Origin: SVQP01 sp045658965
GTDB lineage: Bacteria; Bacillota; Clostridia; Oscillospirales; CAG-272
Assembly: GCA_045658965.1 (NCBI GenBank)
Contig: JAZOVZ010000071.1
Coordinates: 1 to 7,638, forward strand
Length of the DNA: 7,638 nt
Direction: 5' to 3'
This document shows positions 1 through 5,535 of this stretch, in pieces; positions within the stretch are counted from its first letter, which is position 1, and the number at the start of each line of letters is the position of its first letter. The position numbers were made by a program, and so were the translations under genes. Below the pieces are notes generated by a model. The model had not been told where the DNA came from, did no database searches, and saw nothing but the letters and a program-made list of their open reading frames with translations.

Positions 1-72
1 TTGAGTTACCGAAATCTGTGTGAAAACCAATATTTCAGCGGTCAATTTGAAATTGAATGAGCGGACAACTGA

Positions 73-174
73 CATAGCCCCCCTCCGGGAGGGGGGAATA
101 TCAGCGCTGCCCTGTGCCAAGCGCAGGGGGGAGAGCGCGAATCCAGACGGTCCCTGAGCGTAATATCCCCATAG
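73..174. repeat. GC-rich palindrome cluster (REP-like intergenic element)
   Basis: This non-coding stretch holds three nested or adjacent inverted repeats. A C6TCC/GGAG6 hairpin lies at 78-96. A seven-pair stem with one G-U pair lies at 110-116/122-128 (CCCTGTG with CGCAGGG). A longer imperfect repeat pairs GGGGAATATCAGCGCT (93-108) with AGCGTAATATCCCC (157-170). The pentamer CATAG occurs directly at 73-77 and 170-174, flanking the cluster. No T-run follows the strongest hairpin on either strand, so it is not a standard terminator. It resembles the short palindromic repeats scattered between genes in gut Clostridia, but copy number cannot be judged from one window. Confidence 0.45.
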
Positions 175-203
175 AAAAAACCAGAAGCCTCCAAAGACTT
201 CTG
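175..203 (-). terminator. Rho-independent terminator of the Gfo/Idh gene
   Basis: Read on the minus strand, CAGAAG (203-198) pairs with CTTCTG (187-182) around a 10-base loop. One G and then six T follow (plus-strand A-run 175-180). It lies about 57 bases beyond the stop codon of the minus-strand oxidoreductase gene, the expected place for its terminator. The stem is only six pairs, so the strength is moderate. Confidence 0.6.
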
Positions 204-229
204 CTTTTGCTTTATTTGCCGCTAATATC

Positions 230-256
230 TCAGCCCCATGAGGCTGACCTTTTTTT
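230..256 (+). terminator. Rho-independent terminator for plus-strand transcription from the left
   Basis: TCAGCC (230-235) pairs with GGCTGA (242-247) around a six-base loop, followed by CC and seven T (250-256). The T-run fits only plus-strand transcription. It would therefore stop a transcript entering from upstream of the window just before it ran antisense into the oxidoreductase gene, which ends four bases further on. Confidence 0.6.
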
Positions 257-259
257 ATT

Positions 260-1309
260 TTAGTCGATCTTGACGGGCATGCCGAGTCTGTCGGACTCAA
301 ATGCTGCCTCCATGATCTTCATGACGAACATCATCTGCTCGTGGGTGACGATCTGCTGTTCCTCACCGTCAATTGCCTTGACAAAGTTGCGGTAGAAATC
401 GTGCACGTCAGCCGCAGGCTGGGGAATCGACTTCTCGGTGATGGATTTTTCGTCTCTGGGAGCCATGGTCTTGGTCAAGCCCGCAGCGGTCTGGATGGGC
501 TTGGCATCCTTGATAGACCAGTCGTGGCAATATACGATACGGCAGGGCTGCAGCCAATCGGGGATCATAGCAGAGCCGTTGTTACCCGACATGTAGAAAC
601 GGGGCATATTGATAAAGTTGGAGGTGCCGACCTCTACGTGGCAGGTCAGGTCGCCCTCGTAGAACATATCCAGCTTAAAGCCGTCGTCTACCTCGTCGTT
701 GGTGATGTGGTCGCACTTGCACCAGACGCTCTCCAGCTTGCGGTCATCTACGATGTTGACGATCTGGTCGATCAGGTGAACGCCCCAGTCCAGCATCATG
801 CCGCCGCCGTGCTCCTTTTTACCTCTCCAGTCACCGGGAATGCCGCGAGAGCCGTGTACGCGGGACTCCATGGAGTACACTCTGCCAAGGTCGCCGCTGT
901 GGTAAACGTCACGCATGACCAAAAATTCACCGTCCCAACGGCGGTTCTGATGCACGGTAAAGCGTCTGTCATATTTATGAGAAGCGTCGATCATTTCCTG
1001 CAGGTCGGCAGAGGAAAGCGTAACGGGCTTTTCCGAAATCACGTGCTTGCCGGCTGCCATAGCCGCAATGGCAAGGGGCTTGTGCATATCGTTGGGTACT
1101 GCAATTACAAGGAAATCCACCTCGGGATCCGCCAGTACCGCTTCAAAAGAGGGATATGCATAAATGCCGATCTCCTCCGCTGCTTTGTTGCGTTCGGGTT
1201 TGATATCGTAAACGCCCTTCAAATTAACAACGTCATTGCTTCTCTGGAAGTGGCAGTGCCAGCCGCCCATGCCGCCAAAGCCAATGACTACCGCATTTTT
1301 CTTTGCCAT
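260..1309 (-). CDS. Gfo/Idh/MocA-family NAD(P)-dependent oxidoreductase
   Basis: This is a 349-residue soluble protein of the Gfo/Idh/MocA family, whose members oxidise or reduce sugars, inositols and related polyols with a bound nicotinamide cofactor. An N-terminal Rossmann fold is shown by the glycine loop GFGGMG at 10-15, followed by the acidic stretch VYDIKPER near 33-40. The family EKP motif, with its catalytic lysine, is at 93-95. The second domain carries GGGMMLDWGVHLIDQ at 168-182, with Asp174 and His178 in the usual active-site positions. There is no signal peptide or membrane segment. The start at 1309 was chosen because AAAGGAGA sits about seven bases upstream; the open frame continues far past it but only through promoter sequence and the antisense strand of lepA. 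The gene stands alone, divergent from lepA, with its own promoter, operator-like site and terminator. The substrate cannot be read from the sequence. Confidence 0.93.
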   Translation of the reverse strand: MAKKNAVVIGFGGMGGWHCHFQRSNDVVNLKGVYDIKPERNKAAEEIGIYAYPSFEAVLADPEVDFLVIAVPNDMHKPLAIAAMAAGKHVISEKPVTLSSADLQEMIDASHKYDRRFTVHQNRRWDGEFLVMRDVYHSGDLGRVYSMESRVHGSRGIPGDWRGKKEHGGGMMLDWGVHLIDQIVNIVDDRKLESVWCKCDHITNDEVDDGFKLDMFYEGDLTCHVEVGTSNFINMPRFYMSGNNGSAMIPDWLQPCRIVYCHDWSIKDAKPIQTAAGLTKTMAPRDEKSITEKSIPQPAADVHDFYRNFVKAIDGEEQQIVTHEQMMFVMKIMEAAFESDRLGMPVKID

Positions 1310-1330
1310 AATGTATCTCCTTTTTATGCG

Positions 1331-1346
1331 TGTAAATAACTTTACA
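1331..1346. promoter_or_regulatory. Operator-like palindrome TGTAAA-N4-TTTACA
   Basis: TGTAAATAACTTTACA is a perfect 6+6 inverted repeat with a four-base centre. In the minus-strand orientation it begins about six bases downstream of the -10 box and so covers the expected transcription start of the oxidoreductase gene, a classic repressor position. The half-site resembles those of LacI/GalR-type regulators, but the CG centre and 14-base spacing of catabolite-response elements are absent. No regulator is encoded nearby. A second inverted repeat, ATAAACA (1373-1379) with TGTTTAT (1393-1399), spans the -35 area. Confidence 0.45.
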
Positions 1347-1351
1347 AGTGT

Positions 1352-1380
1352 ATTATAAGACAAAAAATGCACATAAACAA
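1352..1380 (-). promoter_or_regulatory. Sigma-A-type promoter of the Gfo/Idh gene
   Basis: On the minus strand a perfect TATAAT (-10, 1357-1352) is preceded at exactly 17 bases by TTGTTT (-35, 1380-1375), which matches the consensus at three of six positions. The 5' untranslated leader would be about 35 bases. The weak -35 and the palindrome over the start site suggest a regulated promoter. Confidence 0.65.
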
Positions 1381-1472
1381 GACATAATTGGGTGTTTATC
1401 GGAACAATGTTGCTGTATTTTATCGTGCGAAAATATTTTTTGTGCACAGTGCAAGAAATTTTCAAAATGCTC

Positions 1473-1501
1473 TTGTGAAAAACGCGAAAATCGGGTATAA
1501 T
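1473..1501 (+). promoter_or_regulatory. Sigma-A-type promoter of lepA-hemW
   Basis: TTGTGA (-35, 1473-1478) and a perfect TATAAT (-10, 1496-1501) are separated by 17 bases and lie 33 bases before the lepA start codon. The spacer ends in AAAATCGGG directly against the -10 box, as in the DUF1292 gene promoter at 4492-4520. Confidence 0.75.
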
Positions 1502-1534
1502 AAGATGATTATTCATGTTTTGATGAGGAAGATT

Positions 1535-3355
1535 ATGGCAAATAACGAGAGAATGAACAAGATCCGCAATTTCTCTATCATTGCGCACATCGACCACGGT
1601 AAGAGCACGCTGGCAGACAGACTCCTGGAGGCGACGAGCACCGTATCCAAGCGCGAAATGGAAGAGCAGCTGCTGGACAATATGGACCTGGAGCGCGAGA
1701 GAGGCATTACCATCAAGGCACGTGCCGTCAAGCTGGACTACGCTGCTCCCAACGGTGAAAAATACGTATATAATCTGATTGACACGCCCGGTCACGTGGA
1801 CTTTAACTACGAGGTATCCCGCTCGCTCAACGCCTGCGAGGGTGCACTTTTGATCGTGGACGCTACGCAGGGCATCGAGGCGCAGACCTTGGCGAACGCA
1901 TACCTTGCGGTGGATGCGGGACTGGAGATCGTGCCCGTGATCAATAAGATCGACCTGCCCAGTGCCAATATTGACCGCTGCGTAGAGGAGATCGAGGATA
2001 TTATCGGCATCCCTGCAGAGGGCTGCCCCGCAGTTTCTGCAAAGACGGGCTTGAACGTCGAGCAGGTGCTGGAAGCGATTGCAGAGCAGATCCCCGCGCC
2101 CGAGGGCGATGAGGATGCACCGCTGAAGGCGTTGATCTTTGACTCGTATTACGATAGCTACCTCGGTGTCGTGGTCAACATGCGCATCAAGGACGGCTGT
2201 GTCAAGGCAGGCGACCGCATCCGCATGATGAGCAGCGGCAAGGAATTCGACGTGGTCGAGGTGGGCAATATGGACCCCTTCGGTCTGCATAAATGCGATG
2301 CTTTGCGTGCGGGCGAGGTTGGGTATCTGACCGCGTCCATCAAGTCGGTGGGTGACACGCGCGTGGGTGATACCGTGACCTTGGCAAATGATCCCGCGGA
2401 TGAGCCTTTGCCCGGCTTTAAGGCTGCACAGCCCATGGTGTTTGCGGGTATTTATCCTGCGGACGGCGCAAGATATCAGGATCTGCGCGAATCCCTTGAA
2501 AAGCTGCAGCTCAACGATGCGGCATTGGAATTTGAGCCCGAGACCTCTATCGCTTTGGGCTTTGGCTTCCGTTGCGGCTTCCTCGGTCTTTTGCACATGG
2601 AGATCATTGAAGAGAGATTGGAGAGAGAATTCAACCTTGATCTGATCACCACCGCGCCCAGCGTTATCTATGAGCTCACGCTCAAGGATGGCACAAAGGT
2701 GCGCATCGATAACCCCTCCAACTATCCCGCGCCCGATGAGATCGCCGAGGCACGCGAGCCTATCGTCAAGGCGAATATCATGACCCCCACCGAGTACGTG
2801 GGCAATCTGATGGATCTGTGCCAGGACAGACGCGGCACGTTTATTGATATGAAGTACGTCGATCAGGACAGAGTCGAGCTGCACTACGAGCTGCCGCTCA
2901 ACGAGATCATCTACGACTTCTTTGACGCGCTCAAGTCGCGCTCCCGCGGCTATGCGTCTCTTGACTACGAGCTGGCGGGCTACGTGCCCAGCAAGCTCTG
3001 CAAGCTGGATTTCCTGCTCAACGGCGAGCAGGTGGACGCGCTTTCCTTCATCGTACACGAGGAAAAGGCGTACCCCAGAGCGCGTAAGATCGCTGAGCGA
3101 CTCAAGGAGAATATACCGAGACAGCTCTTTGAGATCCCGATCCAGGCTGCTATCGGCTCCAAGATCATTGCGCGTGAGACGGTCAAGGCAATGCGCAAGG
3201 ACGTGCTTGCCAAGTGCTACGGCGGGGACATTACGCGTAAGAAGAAGCTGCTGGAAAAGCAGAAGGAAGGTAAGAAGAGAATGCGCCAGCTTGGCTCGGT
3301 GCAGGTCTCTCCCGAGGCGTTTATGGCGGTGCTCAAGCTGGGTGACGACGACTAA
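1535..3355 (+). CDS. lepA: Elongation factor 4 (LepA), ribosome back-translocating GTPase
   Basis: This 606-residue protein is LepA/EF4, a translational GTPase that binds the ribosome and is linked to back-translocation or to 30S assembly and initiation. All GTPase motifs are present: P-loop AHIDHGKST at 17-25, switch I RGIT at 56-59, DTPGH at 83-87 with catalytic His87, NKID at 137-140 and SAKTG at 168-172. EF-Tu-like domain II follows (about 195-285), then EF-G-like domains III and V. The LepA-specific C-terminal domain has the basic block around 546-591 (ARETVKAMRKDVLAKCYGGD, then TRKKKLLEKQKEGKKRMRQL). The length is normal for the family (about 600). The start at 1535 is preceded by GAGG at 1525-1528. 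The next in-frame ATG, at 1553, would also give a plausible 600-residue protein but lacks as good a site. The gene is followed after four bases by hemW, an arrangement common in Bacillota. Confidence 0.98.
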   Translation: MANNERMNKIRNFSIIAHIDHGKSTLADRLLEATSTVSKREMEEQLLDNMDLERERGITIKARAVKLDYAAPNGEKYVYNLIDTPGHVDFNYEVSRSLNACEGALLIVDATQGIEAQTLANAYLAVDAGLEIVPVINKIDLPSANIDRCVEEIEDIIGIPAEGCPAVSAKTGLNVEQVLEAIAEQIPAPEGDEDAPLKALIFDSYYDSYLGVVVNMRIKDGCVKAGDRIRMMSSGKEFDVVEVGNMDPFGLHKCDALRAGEVGYLTASIKSVGDTRVGDTVTLANDPADEPLPGFKAAQPMVFAGIYPADGARYQDLRESLEKLQLNDAALEFEPETSIALGFGFRCGFLGLLHMEIIEERLEREFNLDLITTAPSVIYELTLKDGTKVRIDNPSNYPAPDEIAEAREPIVKANIMTPTEYVGNLMDLCQDRRGTFIDMKYVDQDRVELHYELPLNEIIYDFFDALKSRSRGYASLDYELAGYVPSKLCKLDFLLNGEQVDALSFIVHEEKAYPRARKIAERLKENIPRQLFEIPIQAAIGSKIIARETVKAMRKDVLAKCYGGDITRKKKLLEKQKEGKKRMRQLGSVQVSPEAFMAVLKLGDDD

Positions 3356-3359
3356 CGCC

Positions 3360-4484
3360 ATGAAAAAGCTGGGAATTTATTTGCATATACCGTTTTGCAA
3401 GAGCAAATGTCACTACTGTGACTTTTGCTCTTTTCCCAAAATGGGGGAAAATGACATGCGCGCATATTGCGGGACGCTGCGTGCGCAGATCGCAGAGAAG
3501 GCAACGGCATTTGCCGATTATGCAGTCGACACGGTCTATTTCGGGGGCGGCACACCCACGGCATTGCCAAGTGCGTTGCTTTGCTCCTTGCTTGACGAGG
3601 TCAAAGCGCATTATCACGTGCGTGCGGATGCCGAGATCACGGCAGAGTGCAATCCCGCTACGGCAGATGCGGCTTATTTTGCCGCCATGCGTGCTGCGGG
3701 CTTTAACCGCCTTAGCATCGGTGCGCAGAGCTTGCACGATGGTGAGCTGGAATTGCTTGGCAGAGCGCACTCGGCAGCGGATTTTCGCGCAACGGTTGAG
3801 ATGGCGCGCGCTGCGGGCTTTGAAAATATCAGCGCGGATCTCATGTACGGCATTCCCGGGCAGAGCCGCGAGAGCTTTGCGGCGTCGGTACGCGGCATTT
3901 GTGCGCTCGGCGTCTGTCACGTCTCTGCCTATGCACTCAAGATCGAGCAGGGAACACCCTTTTATAAAATGCACGGCACGCTTGACCTGCCCGACGAGGA
4001 CACGGTGGCGGATATGTATGAGGATTGCGTGGCAATTCTTGCCGAGCATGGGCTTTTGCGCTACGAGATCAGTAATTTTGCGCGTGTGGGGTATGAATCG
4101 CGCCATAACTTGAAATACTGGGAGTATGGAGAGTATCTCGGACTTGGAGCTGCTGCGCACTCCTTTGTGGGGGGCGAGCGCTTTGCATACGACGATATCC
4201 GCGCTTACATGCAGGGCGATCCTGTGGCGTCCTTTGCAGATCCGAATACACCGTCAGAGGCGCAGGACGAGTTCGTCATGCTGGGGCTTCGCCTGGAAAG
4301 AGGTGTTGACAAGGCAGCGTTTGCCAAGCGTTTTGGCAAGGCGTTTGACGAGATATACGGCGCAAAGATCGCACCCTACGTGCATGCGGGCTTTTTGCTG
4401 GACGATGCCAAGGCTTGCCGATTTACCACCAAAGGATTTTTAGTGTCCAATACGATTTTATCCGACGTGCTGGATTTTGATTAA
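3360..4484 (+). CDS. hemW: HemW, radical-SAM haem chaperone (coproporphyrinogen oxidase-like)
   Basis: This 374-residue cytoplasmic protein belongs to the HemN/HemW radical-SAM family. Cys13, Cys17 and Cys20 form the CxxxCxxC motif that binds the [4Fe-4S] cluster. GGGTPT at 62-67 and ECNP at 96-99 contribute to SAM binding, RLSIGAQS lies at 117-124 and DLMYGIPGQ at 160-168. The C-terminal HemW portion has HNLKYW at 249-254 and GLGAAAHS at 261-268. The length (about 375) and the very short region before the cluster motif fit HemW, which binds and delivers haem. True HemN oxidases are longer, with about 60 residues before the motif. A fourth cysteine (Cys23) follows closely, which I recall as common in clostridial HemW. 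The start lies four bases after the lepA stop; the only upstream purine-rich sequence is weak and inside lepA, so translation is probably coupled. Automated labels such as 'oxygen-independent coproporphyrinogen III oxidase' would overstate the evidence. Confidence 0.93.
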   Translation: MKKLGIYLHIPFCKSKCHYCDFCSFPKMGENDMRAYCGTLRAQIAEKATAFADYAVDTVYFGGGTPTALPSALLCSLLDEVKAHYHVRADAEITAECNPATADAAYFAAMRAAGFNRLSIGAQSLHDGELELLGRAHSAADFRATVEMARAAGFENISADLMYGIPGQSRESFAASVRGICALGVCHVSAYALKIEQGTPFYKMHGTLDLPDEDTVADMYEDCVAILAEHGLLRYEISNFARVGYESRHNLKYWEYGEYLGLGAAAHSFVGGERFAYDDIRAYMQGDPVASFADPNTPSEAQDEFVMLGLRLERGVDKAAFAKRFGKAFDEIYGAKIAPYVHAGFLLDDAKACRFTTKGFLVSNTILSDVLDFD

Positions 4485-4491
4485 ATAATCA

Positions 4492-4520
4492 TTGACAAAT
4501 CGCAAAAAATCGGGTACAAT
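4492..4520 (+). promoter_or_regulatory. Strong sigma-A-type promoter of the DUF1292 gene
   Basis: A perfect TTGACA (4492-4497) is followed after 17 bases by TACAAT (4515-4520), beginning only eight bases after the hemW stop codon. The leader to the ATG would be about 57 bases. The promoter is the nearest visible one upstream of the candidate 6S RNA as well, so it may supply that RNA too. Confidence 0.85.
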
Positions 4521-4530
4521 ATAAGTAAAG

Positions 4531-4550
4531 GATGCAACTGTGTGTGCATC
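4531..4550 (+). other. Leader hairpin GATGCA/TGCATC
   Basis: GATGCA (4531-4536) and TGCATC (4545-4550) form a perfect six-pair inverted repeat with an eight-base loop. It begins about four bases after the expected transcription start of the DUF1292 gene. It could be a 5'-end stabilising hairpin or a DNA-level operator. The sequence does not decide between these, and a six-base match could be chance. Confidence 0.3.
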
Positions 4551-4583
4551 CGTGCATATCATGACATAAACGAGGTATATAAC

Positions 4584-4868
4584 ATGGAAAACGAAAGAGA
4601 ATTTTTTACGCTGACCGATGAGGACGGCAATGAGATCGAGTTTGAGCTGATCGGCACCGTTGAGGTCGAGGGCGTTACCTATCACGCAATGATCCCCGCA
4701 GACCAGCAGGGTGAAGAGCAGGGCTTCTACGAGTACGTTATTCTCAAGACCGAGGTTGACGAGGATGGCGAGGAGATGCTGGTGACTCTTGACGACGATG
4801 CTGAGTTCGACAAGGTTGCTGACATTTTCGACGACATGTTCTCTGAGGAGATCGACCTGGATCAGTAA
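4584..4868 (+). CDS. DUF1292 family protein (YrzB-like), small acidic protein
   Basis: This 94-residue protein has no signal peptide or membrane segment and is strikingly acidic: 33 of 94 residues are Asp or Glu against three Lys/Arg. The pattern of an N-terminal hydrophobic-acidic strand (FFTLTDEDGNEIEFELIGTV, 7-26), a central YEYVILK segment and an acidic C-terminal helix matches DUF1292, the family of Bacillus subtilis YrzB. Its biochemical role is unknown. In many Bacillota the family sits near ruvX, ireB and alaS, but here it follows hemW instead. The start at 4584 has GAGG eight bases upstream; an in-frame ATG at 4542 lies within the leader hairpin and lacks a ribosome binding site. The candidate 6S RNA begins 28 bases after the stop codon, with no terminator between. 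Confidence 0.85.
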   Translation: MENEREFFTLTDEDGNEIEFELIGTVEVEGVTYHAMIPADQQGEEQGFYEYVILKTEVDEDGEEMLVTLDDDAEFDKVADIFDDMFSEEIDLDQ

Positions 4869-4896
4869 TTGATCCCACCTAACAAAAAATCATCCT

Positions 4897-5090
4897 GCCG
4901 TGTGCGTGATGGCGCCATGATTGGGACCTACAAGATGATTAAAGGAGCCTGAGCCAAAGTGGTTTGCAGACCTCCCGTGCAAGAGTTTTCGGTTGACTTG
5001 TCCCGTGCTTGCACGGACGTTGGGAGCAGTAAAGCGGCGGAGGAGGGCACCGCCCTGGACGGCAGGGTTCAAAAACGTGGGTCACACGGC
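4897..5090 (+). ncRNA. ssrS: Candidate 6S RNA (RNA polymerase-binding regulatory RNA)
   Basis: The ends pair as GCCGTGTG (4897-4904) with CACACGGC (5083-5090). Inside, CCATG (4915-4919) pairs with CGTGG (5076-5080), and GGACCT (4924-4929) with AGGGTTC positions 5065-5070, allowing G-U pairs. A large open bubble follows, then an apical stem CCGTGCAAG (4975-4983) with CTTGCACGG (5008-5016). A small hairpin, AGGGC/GCCCT (5044-5056), sits on the 3' side of the bubble. This rod with a central bubble and 194-nt length is the 6S RNA layout. CCTGAGCC at 4948-4955 equals, as I remember it, the E. coli 6S segment copied into the start of the product RNA, at a similar distance from the 5' end. 6S RNA binds the housekeeping holoenzyme by mimicking an open promoter. 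I see no promoter directly upstream, so it may be processed from the transcript starting at about 4527. Ends are approximate. RNase P, tmRNA and SRP RNA motifs are absent. Confidence 0.65.
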
Positions 5091-5093
5091 TCG

Positions 5094-5236
5094 GCGGGAG
5101 TCGTTTTGGCTTGAAAAAACTGTGCATAACTGCGTTGCTCCTCGAAAGCAGCTCGATGATCGTAAGATCATCATCGCTTTACTTTCTCCGGTGCGCCTGG
5201 TTCTGCGCAGTTTTTTTGTGCCAAAACACCTCCCGC
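5094..5236. repeat. 143-bp long imperfect inverted repeat (hairpin element)
   Basis: The 33-base left arm (5094-5126) and the right arm (5204-5236) are inverted copies matching at 27 positions plus one G-U pair. The paired blocks are GCGGGAG, TTTTGGC and AAAAAACTG(T)GCA, separated by short internal loops. The 77-base interior is also self-complementary: GATGATC (5155-5161) pairs with GATCATC (5166-5172) around a GTAA tetraloop, and GAAAG with CTTTC further out. Nothing here has a ribosome binding site or recognisable protein. The A-run (5114-5119) and T-run (5211-5217) placed symmetrically would let it act as a bidirectional terminator for the upstream RNA. Alternatively it is a miniature mobile or REP-like element, though I see no clear target duplication. 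Confidence 0.6.
5192..5217 (+). terminator. Possible rho-independent terminator after the 6S RNA candidate
   Basis: TGCGC (5192-5196) pairs with GCGCA (5205-5209) around an eight-base loop, followed by G and seven T (5211-5217). The same 3' bases can instead pair with CTGTGCA at 5120-5126 in the long hairpin, giving an equally suitable stem before the T-run. Either would end transcripts coming from the DUF1292/6S side. Confidence 0.5.
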
Positions 5237-5263
5237 TCAACCGCTGCGGGGAAGCTGTTTTTT
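5231..5263 (+). terminator. Weak terminator-like hairpin with T-run
   Basis: TCCCGC (5231-5236) pairs with GCGGGG (5246-5251, one G-U pair). A T6 run at 5258-5263 comes after a six-base gap, which is longer than usual. The right strand can also pair downstream, CGGGGAAGC with GCTTTCCCCG at 5283-5292, so two hairpins compete here. Confidence 0.25.
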
Positions 5264-5296
5264 CGGAGAACAATTGCTGTGCGCTTTCCCCGAGCG

Positions 5297-5404
5297 TGTC
5301 ATCCTGAGCGGAGTGCGTAGCACGGAGTCGAAGTTTTGCAGAGCGGAGCACTGAGTGCGCAGCGGAGCAAAACCGCGAGCGCGGAACGCGCAGCGGGATC
5401 TCCG
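5297..5404. repeat. Interspersed 'TGTCATCCTGAGCG' (CHPERS-type) intergenic repeat
   Basis: TGTCATCCTGAGCGGAG begins at about 5298. It is the start of a widely scattered bacterial intergenic repeat whose spurious translation reads CHPERS and whose usual end is GTCGAAGGATCT. Here GGAGTCGAAG occurs at about 5324-5333, but the GGATCT end is displaced to about 5396-5401. Between them is extra GCGGAG-rich sequence including an inverted repeat, GTTTTGC (5333-5339) with GCAAAAC (5367-5373). The copy therefore looks extended or interrupted. The rest of the gap, 5405-5468, shows nothing I can name. Confidence 0.6.
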
Positions 5405-5468
5405 AACGGTTTTCTCAATGTCTGTTTAGCCAAAGAACTCGAATTGTGCAGATTTTCCCTCAAATCAA

Positions 5469-5498
5469 TTGACAGAACCGCTAAAAGTGTGTTACAAT
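5469..5498 (+). promoter_or_regulatory. Sigma-A-type promoter of the Gx transporter-family gene
   Basis: TTGACA (5469-5474) and TACAAT (5493-5498) are separated by 18 bases, with TG at 5490-5491 forming an extended -10. It lies 37 bases before the start codon of the membrane protein gene. Confidence 0.8.
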
Positions 5499-5535
5499 AT
5501 AGATTGAACTTCGTTTTACGAAAGGGGAGAGGAAT

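Noticed and set aside
341..1339. Plus-strand 332-codon open frame opposite the oxidoreductase gene
   Set aside because: It is antisense to a clear Gfo/Idh/MocA protein and its translation resembles nothing; long antisense frames are expected with this codon bias.
1388..1534. A 49-codon N-terminal extension of LepA from an upstream ATG
   Set aside because: This stretch contains the lepA promoter itself. The extension has no counterpart in the family, and GAGG precedes the ATG at 1535.
1310..3361. Very long minus-strand open frame running antisense through lepA into the oxidoreductase gene
   Set aside because: Only the part below 1309 encodes a recognisable protein. The rest is an uninterrupted shadow of lepA caused by its codon usage, with no ribosome binding site, no family resemblance and a promoter region in the middle.
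3333..4160. Minus-strand 275-codon open frame opposite hemW
   Set aside because: It is antisense to hemW, whose radical-SAM motifs are complete; no independent start signals are seen.
3360..4484. Calling the gene hemN (coproporphyrinogen III dehydrogenase)
   Set aside because: The protein lacks the longer N-terminal region before the cluster motif that true HemN has, and matches HemW in length and context after lepA.
4897..5090. RNase P RNA, tmRNA, SRP RNA or riboswitch as the identity of the structured RNA
   Set aside because: The conserved sequence blocks of RNase P, tmRNA and SRP RNA are absent. A metabolite riboswitch would normally precede a gene closely, but here the next gene begins about 450 bases later behind its own promoter.
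4993..5351. Overlapping open frames in the intergenic region, including translations ending in CHPERSA
   Set aside because: They run through the 6S candidate, the long hairpin and an interspersed repeat, lack ribosome binding sites, and show the known spurious CHPERS signature of the repeat.
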